Shown: positions 7,134 to 15,873, numbered from the stretch's first letter. The stretch is DNA of 25,745 nt from DATELY01 sp035276085 (GCA_035276085.1 DATELY010000121.1:1-25745), one strand, 5' to 3'. Notes: generated by a model not told the origin, from the sequence alone. Made by a program: numbers and translations.

Positions 7134-8236
7134 TGACGGCCCACCGCATACACCTGATCGAAGATGCCGCGGTCCGCAAAGTGGATGGTGTGCGCCTGCC
7201 CCCAGCCGCCGAACACGTCGCCCACCGTGAACAGGCGCATCTCGGGGAACTGCTCGCGATAGCGCGCGAGCACTTGCTCATCGCGCGGCCGGAAGTAGTG
7301 CTTGGCGGCGATCTCCTGACCTGCCGGAGTGTAGAGATGCTTCAGATAGGCTTCGGCGACACGGCGCGTACCTTTGCGGTCCACCACTGTGTCGACCAGC
7401 GCGACCGGCGGCTCCGCCAGAATGCTGATCGACGGCACGACGATCTCGACGCGATTGCCACCCAGTTCGCGCTGCGCAAGCAGCGCCTCGTTCTCCCACG
7501 CGAGCAGCACATCGCCGATGCCTCGCTGCACGAACGTGTTCGTGGCGCCGCGTGCGCCGCTGTCGAGCACGGGCACGCGCCGATAGATCGCCTGCACGAA
7601 CTTCTTGGCCTCCTGCTGTGCGCGATCGATGTCGGCTTGCGCGGTGGGATCTTTCAACTTGTTCAAATCGCCGAGCGCGTGGTCGAGCGCATAGCCCCAC
7701 GCGGCGAGATAGTTCCAGCGCGCGCCGCCTGAGGTCTTGGGATTCGGTGTGACGATCTGCAAGCCAGGCTGCAGCAGATCGGGCCAATCGTGAATTTTCT
7801 TTGGATTGCCCTTGCGGACGACGAACACGACCGTCGAGGTGTACGGCGCGCTGTTATGCGGCAGACGCGTCTGCCAATCGGCACCGAGGCGTTTGCCATG
7901 GCGTTGAATGGAATCGATGTCGTAGGCCAAGGCCAACGTCACGACGTCCGCTGCCAGTCCATCGATCACCGCGCGCGCCTGACTGCCCGAACCGCCATGC
8001 GACTGCTTGATGGTCACGGCTTCGCCGGTTTGCGCCTGCCAGGTCTTCACGAAGTCGGCGTTGAAGTCGCGATAGAACTCGCGAGTCGGGTCGTAGCTGA
8101 CGTTCAACAGTTCGATGTGTCCCGGCTTGTCGCTGTCCTTCGAGCCGCAGGCGGCCAGCCCGATCAGTGCGCAGGCCGCGAGCGCAGCCCACAGCGGGCG
8201 CCAGCGACGACGCGATTCATTTCGTACTGCCATCAT
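7130..8236 (-). CDS. sbp: Sulfate-binding protein, predicted lipoprotein
   Basis: The chosen start gives 368 residues. The N-terminus has a basic stretch, a hydrophobic core and a lipobox L-A-A-C (Cys30), so the protein should be anchored by lipid instead of being freely periplasmic like the enterobacterial homologue. Family signatures follow: NVSYDPTREFYRDFN, QSHGGSGSQAR, DVVTLALAYDID, and NPKTSGGARWNYLAAWGYA which contacts the anion. It binds sulfate or thiosulfate and delivers it to CysT/CysW. I chose the ATG at 8236 because GGGGA lies about 8 nt upstream and it gives a proper signal peptide. An in-frame ATG at 8284 overlaps the cysA stop (ATGAATGA) and would allow coupling, but gives an overlong polar N-terminus. 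The stop overlaps the cysT start. Confidence 0.93.
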   Translation of the reverse strand: MMAVRNESRRRWRPLWAALAACALIGLAACGSKDSDKPGHIELLNVSYDPTREFYRDFNADFVKTWQAQTGEAVTIKQSHGGSGSQARAVIDGLAADVVTLALAYDIDSIQRHGKRLGADWQTRLPHNSAPYTSTVVFVVRKGNPKKIHDWPDLLQPGLQIVTPNPKTSGGARWNYLAAWGYALDHALGDLNKLKDPTAQADIDRAQQEAKKFVQAIYRRVPVLDSGARGATNTFVQRGIGDVLLAWENEALLAQRELGGNRVEIVVPSISILAEPPVALVDTVVDRKGTRRVAEAYLKHLYTPAGQEIAAKHYFRPRDEQVLARYREQFPEMRLFTVGDVFGGWGQAHTIHFADRGIFDQVYAVGRQ

Positions 8237-8276
8237 GGATTCATTCCCCACCGCGTGCGCGGATGCGCTCGCACTG

Positions 8277-10076
8277 TCATTCATTCGATGCGAGTGCCGG
8301 CTCGATGCGCGCCGTTTCACTCGGCCGATACACGATGATCAGCGGCTGAGTGGTGTTGCTGCCCAGCACCTGGGCATAGCGCTCTTGTAAGTCGTTGAGG
8401 GTGGCAACACCCAGGATCAGCATCTGCTCGGGCGATTCGGTGAGGCGCCGCGCGAGCTCATCGGCCGGTGCGCCGAAGCCTAATTCCGTGCGCATCTCCA
8501 GGCCGTGCACGCCCTGTGCCTCCGAGCGCGCATCGAGCAGATCGCGCACACCATGCGGGCGCTGAGAGTCCGGCACGTTCGCCGGCAGGATGCCGACGTA
8601 CACCGCTTCGGCAGGCACGTGCCGCAAGAGACTCGCGGCAACGGCCAGCGTACCGCGCCGGGCGAAGTCATCGCCCCAGTGGATCAGTACGCGCTGCGGG
8701 GAGGGGCAGTCGCGCGGGAGCACGAGCACCTCCGCGGCACCGTTGCTCAACAGCCAGGCAGCGCGCTCGGTCGCGTCCGGCGCGGCGGAGATCACACCGA
8801 CACCCGCGAATGGCGCTTGCGGCGCGCGCCGCGGGCGCTCGTTGAAGTCCGGTTCAACGCGCACAGTGACGCGCGTCTTCATCCGCGTTGCGAGCTCGTT
8901 GAGGAACGGATGTGCCGCCAATGCCTCGGCTTCGCGTTGCGAAGCGGCGCATACCGTATAGCTCGACAGCGGCGTCGGCAGCACATGCAACCGCCGCACG
9001 CCGATCGCAACGGACTGACCCAACACCAACGGGAAGCCACGCTGCTCGAATTGCGTACGCGTGACGTCGAGCACGGCGGTCGTCGCGCCGGGTTCGGTGG
9101 TGGCGAGCTGCGCATCGTGGCCGCTGTTGTCGAGGCGCACACGGATGCGTTCCAGCGCGGCAGTGAATACGAGCTCATCGACGGTGCCCGATGCGAGATA
9201 GTTGGAGCGCAGCGCATCGCGCGTGGGCGCGAGCTCGATTTCCTCGGGCCGTAGTACCGCCACGACTTCGTGCTCGCGCTTGCCATCGAGCTTCTCGACG
9301 CCGCGCACGTTGACGGGCGCCGTGCCGAAGCGAATGCCCTGCGCGGTTTGACGTGCGAGCAGGAGGTTCGCCGCGCCCAGGAACGTGGCGACGAAACGAG
9401 TCGCAGGCCGTGCGTACAGCTCTTTCGGATCGGCACACTCCAGCATGCGGCCCAGATTCATGACACCAATGCGATCCGCGAGCGCGAAAGCTTCTTCCTG
9501 ATCGTGCGTCACGAGCACGGTCGTGATGTTGAGCTCGCGTTGCACCTGGCGAATCGTGCGGCGCAGTTCTTCGCGAATCTTTGCATCGAGCGCACCGAAG
9601 GGTTCATCCAGCAACAGCACAGGCGGCTTGTGCGCCAATGCACGGGCGACGGCCACCCGCTGCTGCTGTCCGCCCGACAGCTGCGTCGGCAAGCGATCGT
9701 CCATGCCTTCCAAGGCGACGAGCCGCAACAGCTCCTGGCGGCGTGCGCGGCGATCGGCCGCTCGCATGCGTCGGACACGCAATGCAAACTCGATGTTCTC
9801 GCCCACGGTCATGTGCTTGAACAGCGCGTAATTCTGGAACACGAGGCCGACGCCACGTTCGCGTGCGGAAACGTGCGTGACGTCGCGGCCATGGAGTGAA
9901 ATGCGCCCGTGATCGATGCCCGTCAGCCCGGCGATGGCCCGCAACAACGTGCTCTTGCCGCTGCCGCTGGGCCCCAGCAGCACGAAGAACTCACCCTCGC
10001 CGACTTCGACGGAGACGTCGTTGACGACCGGGGAGCCTTGGTACTGTTTCGTAACCTGATCGAGTGTGATGGACAT
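8277..10076 (-). CDS. cysA: CysA-type sulfate ABC transporter ATPase with additional C-terminal USP-like region
   Basis: The first 370 or so residues form a normal CysA: Walker A GPSGSGKST (35-43), Q-loop Q81, signature LSGGQ (133-137), Walker B VLLLDEP (153-159, Glu158), switch His191, then TOBE-like regulatory segments (about 235-368). Family members usually end near 350-365 residues. This one has 599. The extra region includes a segment (about 462-585) that resembles the alpha/beta universal-stress-protein fold, with VLIHWGDDFARRGTLAVAASLLRH-like and MLILGVATL strands. This resemblance is by eye only, and residues 371-460 could be a second degenerate copy. It is the first gene of the sulfate string. 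No clear ribosome binding site precedes the ATG. Confidence 0.92.
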   Translation of the reverse strand: MSITLDQVTKQYQGSPVVNDVSVEVGEGEFFVLLGPSGSGKSTLLRAIAGLTGIDHGRISLHGRDVTHVSARERGVGLVFQNYALFKHMTVGENIEFALRVRRMRAADRRARRQELLRLVALEGMDDRLPTQLSGGQQQRVAVARALAHKPPVLLLDEPFGALDAKIREELRRTIRQVQRELNITTVLVTHDQEEAFALADRIGVMNLGRMLECADPKELYARPATRFVATFLGAANLLLARQTAQGIRFGTAPVNVRGVEKLDGKREHEVVAVLRPEEIELAPTRDALRSNYLASGTVDELVFTAALERIRVRLDNSGHDAQLATTEPGATTAVLDVTRTQFEQRGFPLVLGQSVAIGVRRLHVLPTPLSSYTVCAASQREAEALAAHPFLNELATRMKTRVTVRVEPDFNERPRRAPQAPFAGVGVISAAPDATERAAWLLSNGAAEVLVLPRDCPSPQRVLIHWGDDFARRGTLAVAASLLRHVPAEAVYVGILPANVPDSQRPHGVRDLLDARSEAQGVHGLEMRTELGFGAPADELARRLTESPEQMLILGVATLNDLQERYAQVLGSNTTQPLIIVYRPSETARIEPALASNE

Positions 10077-10120
10077 AGGCGCGTTAGCTTAACTACGTGC
10101 CGGTCGTAAGATCAGTCTCG

Positions 10121-10155
10121 GCGAGGTTATAAAGCGGTTACAGACTGCAGGAGTC
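10121..10155 (-). promoter_or_regulatory. Possible promoter of the cysA gene string
   Basis: On the minus strand TATAAC (complement of 10126-10131) lies about 50 nt before the cysA ATG and resembles a -10 box. No good -35 box is present at the expected distance, as is common for activator-dependent promoters such as those driven by CysB. I cannot identify a CysB site. This is a weak call. Confidence 0.25.
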
Positions 10156-10183
10156 AGCAGCAGCGCGACCGCGCATCGACGGC

Positions 10184-10213
10184 GCCCTCATCCGCGTAGC
10201 GGGGAGGGAGGGG
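10184..10213. repeat. Short G/C-rich repeat fragment related to the inverted pair at 10245-10380
   Basis: CGTAGCGGGGAGGGAGGGG resembles the words in the neighbouring inverted pair and in the 3' end of the gene at 16477. It is the third such fragment in the 326-nt gene-free stretch 10077-10402. Apart from these repeats and the tentative cysA promoter, nothing else was seen in that stretch. Confidence 0.4.
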
Positions 10214-10244
10214 ACGGGTACTTGAACTTATCTACCTCGCATCA

Positions 10245-10380
10245 CCTGCCCCCACCCCACCCCTCCCCCGCTTCGCAGGGGAGGGAGAGAGACGGAGCAG
10301 TCAACCGTAACTATTGCTTCGATCGTCGTTCATGCGTCCCTTCCCTTGCGAAGCGGGGGAAGGACAGGATGGGGGCAGGC
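10245..10380. repeat. Inverted repeat pair of about 41-44 nt (REP-like), 51-nt spacer
   Basis: The left arm 10245-10285 and the complement of the right arm 10337-10380 align over their whole length. Both contain CCTGCCCCCA, CCTTCCCCC/CCCTCCCCC, GCTTCGCA and a closing GGGA. About five in six positions match by eye. The arrangement resembles a pair of repetitive extragenic palindromes in opposite orientation. It lies downstream of the OmpA-type gene (stop at 10403) and upstream of cysA, and may insulate the two or protect the 3' end of the upstream transcript. Confidence 0.75.
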
Positions 10381-10402
10381 CGAGGTCGATCCGCGTGCCG
10401 AG

Positions 10403-11299
10403 TTACTCATCCCCCTCGTGTGCAACCTGGCTGCCATCCTCGGGGATGACGATCTCTACACGGCGGTTCTGCTGCCGACCGCCCGCGTTGTCGTTACTGG
10501 CCACGGGTGTGCTCTCACCCTTGCCGGTCGCCTGGATCTGATCCGCCTTGACGCCACGCTCCACCAGCGCCGTGCGCACCGCATCCGCGCGCATGCGCGA
10601 CAACTCCATGTTGTGCTCCTCGGAGCCGGTGCTATCCGTGTGGCCTTCGACCACCACGGACCGGCCTTCGCCCTGCTTCAAGAAGTTGGCCAGCCGATCC
10701 ATCGTGTTCATCGCGCCGGGCTTGAGCGTCGACTTGTCCACGTCGAACAGCACATCGCCCAGGGTGAGCACGAGGCCGCGTTCCGTGCGTTTCGCATTCA
10801 GGTCCTTCAGCGATTGCAGCTGGCGCTCCACGTCTTCGCGTTCCATCTGCGCGCGCTGGGCTTCGGTCAATGCCGCTTGCGCTTCGCTGCGTGCCTGCTG
10901 CGCTTGTTCGCGCGCGACGTTCGCCTCCTGCGTGCGGGCCTGTGCCATGACGGTCTGGCGCTCGGCCTCGCCTTGCTTGACCACCTCCTGCGCCTGCGCC
11001 TCGAGAATCTTCTCATTCGCGATCTGCGCATTTCGCGTCGCGACATACGCGAGGTGTTTGATCTGGTGGATGTCCTTGCCTTTGTCCGCCGCTTCGTTCG
11101 CCTCGGTGAGTGCCTTCGTGGCTTCGTTCACGTTCGCCGCCGCGCGATCCGCCAGCGGTGAAGATTGCACCTGAGCCACGACCGCGCGCGCGGCTTCGAG
11201 CTCGGGAATCTGATCGCCCGTCGTTGCACAGGCAGACAACGCGAGCGCGATCGACGCACCGAGCAGTGTCTGCTTGATGGGAAAACTGAAGGTCCTCAT
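10403..11299 (-). CDS. OmpA-family lipoprotein with DUF4398-type N-terminal region
   Basis: This 298-residue protein has a lipoprotein signal peptide with lipobox L-S-A-C (Cys24). A DUF4398-like helical segment follows (about 30-80), then a long Ala/Gln/Glu-rich coiled coil (about 85-190) and an OmpA C-terminal peptidoglycan-binding domain (about 195-290). That domain has EGHTDSTGSEEHN, LSRMRADAVR and the closing NRRVEIVI. It should sit in the outer membrane and grip the cell wall. I chose the ATG at 11299 because AAGGAG lies 9 nt upstream and the signal peptide starts there. The open frame extends further but encodes Arg/Pro-rich sequence. The gene is 31 nt behind another DUF4398 lipoprotein gene, so the two are probably co-transcribed. 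Confidence 0.93.
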   Translation of the reverse strand: MRTFSFPIKQTLLGASIALALSACATTGDQIPELEAARAVVAQVQSSPLADRAAANVNEATKALTEANEAADKGKDIHQIKHLAYVATRNAQIANEKILEAQAQEVVKQGEAERQTVMAQARTQEANVAREQAQQARSEAQAALTEAQRAQMEREDVERQLQSLKDLNAKRTERGLVLTLGDVLFDVDKSTLKPGAMNTMDRLANFLKQGEGRSVVVEGHTDSTGSEEHNMELSRMRADAVRTALVERGVKADQIQATGKGESTPVASNDNAGGRQQNRRVEIVIPEDGSQVAHEGDE

Positions 11300-11330
11300 G
11301 AGATGTATCTCCTTGTCGAGCAGCGCTGCG

Positions 11331-11840
11331 TTACATGCGCGAATCGGATGTGGAAGAAGGTGCGACTTCAGGCGTGGGTGCCGGAGTCGGGGTGCTGGGT
11401 ACACTGGTCGGCCCCGGTGTCGTCGAGGTCGGAGCCGGGCTCGTCGTGTCACCGGAGCCCGTCGAACGCTGCGCTTCGCGTCGCAATTGTTCGATGCTCA
11501 TGCGCACCTCTTCCGCGGATTTCTGTGCGGTGTAGCTGCGTGCCTTGGCCTGAGCAAGATCCGCATCCAGGCGCGCTTGCTCGGCGAGTCGTAAGGCGTC
11601 TTTCTCATCGCCCTTGTCCATGGCACGGCGCGCCTGTGCCGTCTTGTCCTTGGCCTGTTCCAGTTCGATACCACCGGCGTCGCGGGTCGCACCGCTCTGC
11701 GCAATCTGCTGCACGGTGGCTTCGGTGCGGGTGACTTCTTCTTTCACCGATTCGGATGCCGTCGATGCGCAGCCGACAAGAATCACGGACAATCCCGCGA
11801 TCAGCGGCAGCGCAGCTTGCAATGACAAAGGCCTGGTCAT
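11331..11840 (-). CDS. DUF4398-type lipoprotein with Pro/Thr/Ser-rich tail
   Basis: The protein has 169 residues. A signal peptide ends in the lipobox L-V-G-C (Cys24). A helical Ala/Glu/Lys-rich segment (about 30-120) with the EQAKDKTAQARRAMDKGD pattern is typical of DUF4398 proteins. The last 45 residues are a low-complexity Pro/Thr/Ser tail. No enzymatic motif is present, and a structural role in the envelope together with its OmpA-type neighbour is likely. The ATG at 11840 is supported by GGAGG 4 nt upstream and by the signal peptide. Longer in-frame starts lack these features. Confidence 0.85.
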   Translation of the reverse strand: MTRPLSLQAALPLIAGLSVILVGCASTASESVKEEVTRTEATVQQIAQSGATRDAGGIELEQAKDKTAQARRAMDKGDEKDALRLAEQARLDADLAQAKARSYTAQKSAEEVRMSIEQLRREAQRSTGSGDTTSPAPTSTTPGPTSVPSTPTPAPTPEVAPSSTSDSRM

Positions 11841-12063
11841 GTTGCCTCCACAAATAAATGCGTGCGATGCCCAAATCGACTGGGCGCGCGTTGTATCCGT
11901 GCCAAACATCAGGTTGGCTCCGTCGTGCGGTGAAGGAACGCTGTCAAAAATCAGTAGGTTCCCGCCGCGCTTCACCGTGGCATGCGATGTTGTACTGATG
12001 CTTGCGCGCTGCAAGTGATCTGCCGACACTGCCTGCCAGGTGATTACGAGCGAGGTGCGTAGA

Positions 12064-13284
12064 GTGCTGCCGTGCATGCGTGCGATGGCGATGGCGATGA
12101 TGTGTTTGACCTTGAATGCGTGCTCGCGCGTAGATGCGCCAACGCCCGGCCTGTATCGCGCTGTGCTTCAGTTACCCGGTGGCGAGGCGCCCTTCGGCCT
12201 CGACATCGAGGAGGAAGAGGGCAAGCCGGTGCTGTATCTCATCAATGGCGCGGAACGCACGCGGGTCACCGACGTGCGTCTGCGGGACGAAGAGCTCACG
12301 GCACGTTTCCCTGGTTATGAAAACTTCATGCGCGCCCGCCTGTACCGCAAGCGGCTGGAAGGAGAGGTCGTGCTGATCAAGACGGGCGGCAAGCAACAGA
12401 ACATTCCGTTGCGGGCGGAGCTGGAGCAGCCGTGGCGCTTCTTCGAACAATCCAGCACCGACAACGCCGATGTCTCTGGACGCTGGCAGGTGACGCTCGA
12501 GGAAGACGGCCAGACGACGCACGCAGTCGCCGAGTTCGCACAAAAGCACGATCAGGTCACCGGCAGCGTGCTCACACCCACGGGCGATCATCGCTTCCTT
12601 GCCGGTCAAGTGCGCGGTGACGACGTGCGCTTGTCTACCTTTGCCGGCGGACTCGCCTATCTCTATCACTTGCGCGTCAACGGCAAGGGCGAACTCGAGG
12701 GCGACATGTGGCAGGGTCTCGCAGCGCACGCGAAGGTGAGCGCGAAGCGCAATCCTGATGCGGAGCTGCCGACGGAAAACCGCACACAGATCAAAGCCAA
12801 CAGCCAGTTCGGCTTCACGTTCCCCGACGCGCAGGGCAAACGTGTTTCGCTGCGCGACGAGCGCTTCCGCGGCAAGGTCGTGATCGTGACGATCGGCGGC
12901 ACGTGGTGTCCCAACTGCCATGACGAAGCCGGCTTCCTCGTGCCGTTCTATCGGGACTACCGGCCGCGCGGCGTCGAGGTCGTCGGTCTCATGTTCGAGC
13001 GCCATGGCGAGTTCGAGGCCGCCGCAAAGGCGGTGCGCGATTTCAGCCGCGACCTGAACATCCCGTATCCGCTGCTGATCGCCGGCATCTCGGACAGCGA
13101 GGAGGCCAGCAAGGCGTTGCCGACACTCACAGGCATCTACGGTTATCCGACCGCGCTCTTCATCGATCGCGCCGGCAGAGTACGCAAGATCCACACAGGG
13201 TTTTCCGGACCCGCGACGGGCGCGCACTACGAGGAGCACACGCGCGCGTTCATCGATGAGGTCGAAGCGCTGTTGCGCGAGTGA
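12064..13284 (+). CDS. TlpA-like thioredoxin-fold lipoprotein
   Basis: The protein has about 406 residues. A short signal peptide ends in lipobox L-N-A-C (Cys20 from the chosen start). Residues about 25-235 form a beta-rich domain of unknown function. A redoxin/TlpA domain occupies about 245-400 with active site W-C-P-N-C (Cys282, Cys285) after VVIVTIGGT, plus the cis-Pro region GYPTALFID. It should act outside the cytoplasm as a thiol-disulfide oxidoreductase. The start is uncertain. GTG 12064 has GAGG 8 nt upstream, whereas GTG 12040 and ATG 12076 are in frame but have weaker sites. It diverges from the gene at 11840. The 223-nt gap between them shows no convincing promoter. Confidence 0.85.
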   Translation: MLPCMRAMAMAMMCLTLNACSRVDAPTPGLYRAVLQLPGGEAPFGLDIEEEEGKPVLYLINGAERTRVTDVRLRDEELTARFPGYENFMRARLYRKRLEGEVVLIKTGGKQQNIPLRAELEQPWRFFEQSSTDNADVSGRWQVTLEEDGQTTHAVAEFAQKHDQVTGSVLTPTGDHRFLAGQVRGDDVRLSTFAGGLAYLYHLRVNGKGELEGDMWQGLAAHAKVSAKRNPDAELPTENRTQIKANSQFGFTFPDAQGKRVSLRDERFRGKVVIVTIGGTWCPNCHDEAGFLVPFYRDYRPRGVEVVGLMFERHGEFEAAAKAVRDFSRDLNIPYPLLIAGISDSEEASKALPTLTGIYGYPTALFIDRAGRVRKIHTGFSGPATGAHYEEHTRAFIDEVEALLRE

Positions 13285-13300
13285 GCAGAGCGCGCTCCGC

Positions 13301-13393
13301 GGCTTGCTGGTCGGCTGGTCGGCTGGCCAGAGGTAGATGCAGGCGTCCGTAGTGCACCGCCATTCTCTGGCCAGCCAGCTAGCAGACCGACAG
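13301..13393. repeat. Modular hairpin element, 8-nt class, copy A2
   Basis: The left arm is GCTTG (13302), CTGGTCGG (13307), CTGGTCGG (13315), CTGGCCAG (13323). The right arm is CTGGCCAG (13367), CCAGCTAG (13375), then CAGACCGACAG. The apical stem GGCTGGCCAGAG/CTCTGGCCAGCC (13321-13332 and 13365-13376) is perfect over 12 bp with a 32-nt loop. It begins 16 nt behind the stop of the thioredoxin-like gene. Confidence 0.85.
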
Positions 13394-13456
13394 CCCGCTC
13401 ACGCACCGGTCGCTGTAAAGTACCCGCCCCCTCGATTGCTTGACTCCACGTTCTTC

Positions 13457-15814
13457 ATGACCATCGCCATTCACTCCCGTATTGCCGGGGAACTCTCCGC
13501 CCGTCCCGAACAAGTGCTTGCCGCCATTGCGCTCCTCGATGAGGGCGCGACGGTGCCTTTCATCGCGCGGTATCGCAAAGAAGCCACCGGCGGCCTGGAC
13601 GATACGCAGTTGCGCACGCTGCAAGAGCGTTTGTTGTACTTGCGCGAGCTGGAAGAACGACGCGCCGCAATCCTCAAGAGCGTCGATGAGCAGGGCAAGC
13701 TCACACCGCAGCTGCGTGCCAGCCTCGAGGCCGCCGACACCAAACAGCGCCTGGAAGATCTGTATCTACCCTACAAGCCGAAGCGCCGCACGAAAGCACA
13801 GATCGCGCGCGAAGCGGGGCTGGATGCGTTGGCCTCGTCCCTCCTGCAGGATGCGACGTTGCAACCGGAGGTCGAAGCCGCGAGGTATTTGCGCGAGCCG
13901 TTCAAGAGCGACCACGGCGACAATCCTGGCGTGCCCGATGTGAAAGCCGCACTGGAAGGTGCACGCCAGATCCTGATGGAGCAGTTTGCCGAGGACGCCG
14001 AGCTGCTCGGCTCGTTGCGCCAGCATCTGCAGGCGCAGGGCGTGGTCGTTGCCGCACTCGCGGAAGGCAAGGAGGAGGTCGGGGCGAAGTTTCGCGACTA
14101 CTTCGACTATCAAGAGCCGCTGAAGAGCGTGCCATCGCATCGCGCACTCGCACTGTTCCGCGGCCGCAAGGAAGAAGTCCTGCGTGTAACGCTGAAGTTG
14201 CCGGAAGACCTCGCGCACACCGACACCAAGACACCTGCACCGCCAAATCCGTGCGAGCGCAAGATCGCGGCCCGATTCAACATCGCCGAAAAGGGTCGCG
14301 CGGCCGATGCATGGCTGATGCAAACGGCACGCTGGACGTGGCAAGTCAAAGTCGCATGGCAGTTGGAGAGCGAGCTGTTCACGAGCTTGCGTGAAAGCGC
14401 GGAGGAGGAAGCCATCCGCGTGTTCGCGACCAATCTGCATGATCTGTTGCTGGCAGCGCCCGCCGGACCGCGCGCAACGATGGGCCTCGACCCCGGCATT
14501 CGCACGGGCGTGAAAGTCGCCGTGGCCGATCGCACGGGCAAAGTGCTGGACACGGCGACGGTGTATCCGCATGCGCCGCGCAACGATTGGAACGGCGCCC
14601 TGCACACGCTCGCGGCGCTCGCGATCAAGCACAAGGTCGATCTCATCAGCATCGGCAACGGCACCGCATCGCGCGAGACGGACAAGCTCGCCGCAGATCT
14701 GATCAAGGCCATGCCCGAGCTCAAGCTCACGAAGATCATGGTGTCGGAAGCGGGTGCCTCCGTGTACTCAGCCTCCGAGCTGGCGTCGAAGGAATTGCCG
14801 GACCTCGATGTGAGCCTGCGCGGTGCCGTGTCCATCGCACGTCGACTGCAGGATCCCCTGGCCGAGCTCGTGAAGATCGATCCGAAGTCGATCGGTGTCG
14901 GTCAGTACCAGCACGATGTGAACCAGACGCGGCTCGCGCGTGCACTCGATGCGGTGGTGGAGGATTGCGTCAACGCAGTCGGCGTCGATGTGAATACAGC
15001 CTCACCTGCACTGCTCGCGCGCATCTCCGGCTTGTCGGCCACGCTGGCCGAGAACATCGTGCGCTATCGGAACGAGCACGGAGCGTTCGCCTCTCGAGCC
15101 GCCTTGAAGAAAGTCCCACGCCTCGGCGAGAAGACGTTCGAACAAGCCGCGGGCTTCTTGCGCATCCCGAACGGCGACAACCCGCTGGATGCGTCGGCGG
15201 TACATCCGGAGGCCTATGTCGTCGTCGAGAAGATCCTGGCGGATCTGCAGCGTCCCGCTCGCGAGGTCATGCGCGATACCGCCGCCCTCAAGCAAGTGAA
15301 CCCCGCGAAGTACACGGACGAACGCTTCGGCCTGCCCACGATCAAGGACATCCTGCGCGAGCTGGAGAAGCCGGGACGCGACCCACGGCCGGAGTTCAAG
15401 ACGGCTGCGTTCAAGGAAGGCGTCGAAGATCTCAAAGACCTCACGCCCGGCATGGTGCTCGAGGGCGTCGTCACGAACGTGACGAACTTCGGTGCGTTCG
15501 TCGACATCGGTGTGCACCAGGACGGGTTGGTGCACATCTCGATGCTGTCGCACAAGTTTGTGAAGGATCCACGTGAAGTCGTAAAGGCCGGCGACGTGGT
15601 GCGTGTGAAGGTGCTGGAAGTCGATGCCGCGCGTAAGCGCATTGCGCTGACGATGAAGCTGGATGAGGCACCGGCAAGACAGCGCAACGATGCACCCGTT
15701 GAACGCACGCAACAGCGATCGAACCAGAAGCCGAAGCGACAGCACGAGCCCGAAGCTCAGGGCAGTGGGTTGATGGCCGAAGCCTTTGCCCAGGCGCTGA
15801 AGCGAAAAAGCTAA
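13457..15814 (+). CDS. tex: Tex-family RNA-binding transcription accessory protein
   Basis: This 785-residue protein is close to the family length (about 770-785). Domains in order are: a helical Tex N-terminal region (1-190), a YqgF/RNase H-like fold beginning near 370 with MGLDPGIRTGVKVAV, helix-hairpin-helix repeats (about 500-590, including VNTASPALLARISGLS), and an S1 RNA-binding domain (about 655-725, GMVLEGVVTNVTNFGAFVDIG). A basic tail completes the protein. Tex binds nucleic acid and influences transcription and stress survival in the cytoplasm. The ATG at 13457 gives the conserved N-terminus. The frame is open further upstream through the hairpin element, but that extension is not family-like. 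Confidence 0.96.
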   Translation: MTIAIHSRIAGELSARPEQVLAAIALLDEGATVPFIARYRKEATGGLDDTQLRTLQERLLYLRELEERRAAILKSVDEQGKLTPQLRASLEAADTKQRLEDLYLPYKPKRRTKAQIAREAGLDALASSLLQDATLQPEVEAARYLREPFKSDHGDNPGVPDVKAALEGARQILMEQFAEDAELLGSLRQHLQAQGVVVAALAEGKEEVGAKFRDYFDYQEPLKSVPSHRALALFRGRKEEVLRVTLKLPEDLAHTDTKTPAPPNPCERKIAARFNIAEKGRAADAWLMQTARWTWQVKVAWQLESELFTSLRESAEEEAIRVFATNLHDLLLAAPAGPRATMGLDPGIRTGVKVAVADRTGKVLDTATVYPHAPRNDWNGALHTLAALAIKHKVDLISIGNGTASRETDKLAADLIKAMPELKLTKIMVSEAGASVYSASELASKELPDLDVSLRGAVSIARRLQDPLAELVKIDPKSIGVGQYQHDVNQTRLARALDAVVEDCVNAVGVDVNTASPALLARISGLSATLAENIVRYRNEHGAFASRAALKKVPRLGEKTFEQAAGFLRIPNGDNPLDASAVHPEAYVVVEKILADLQRPAREVMRDTAALKQVNPAKYTDERFGLPTIKDILRELEKPGRDPRPEFKTAAFKEGVEDLKDLTPGMVLEGVVTNVTNFGAFVDIGVHQDGLVHISMLSHKFVKDPREVVKAGDVVRVKVLEVDAARKRIALTMKLDEAPARQRNDAPVERTQQRSNQKPKRQHEPEAQGSGLMAEAFAQALKRKS

Positions 15815-15873
15815 GCCAGCCACGCATACTCAACACCTACGCCGAACCCCAACATCGAAAGCGGAGCCATACC

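Noticed and set aside
11880..11915. TTGGCAC-like sigma-54 promoter upstream of the DUF4398 gene
   Set aside because: The GC element and TTGC part at -12 are missing.
11919..11947. TTGACA on the minus strand as -35 box for the DUF4398 lipoprotein gene
   Set aside because: No acceptable -10 box lies 15 to 19 nt downstream.
12172..13239. Minus-strand open frame of about 355 codons opposite the thioredoxin-like gene
   Set aside because: The plus strand encodes a lipobox and a CPNC active site. The opposite frame has no recognisable protein feature.
13337..13456. N-terminal extension of Tex into the hairpin element
   Set aside because: The ATG at 13457 gives the conserved Tex start. The extension translates the repeat element and is not family-like.
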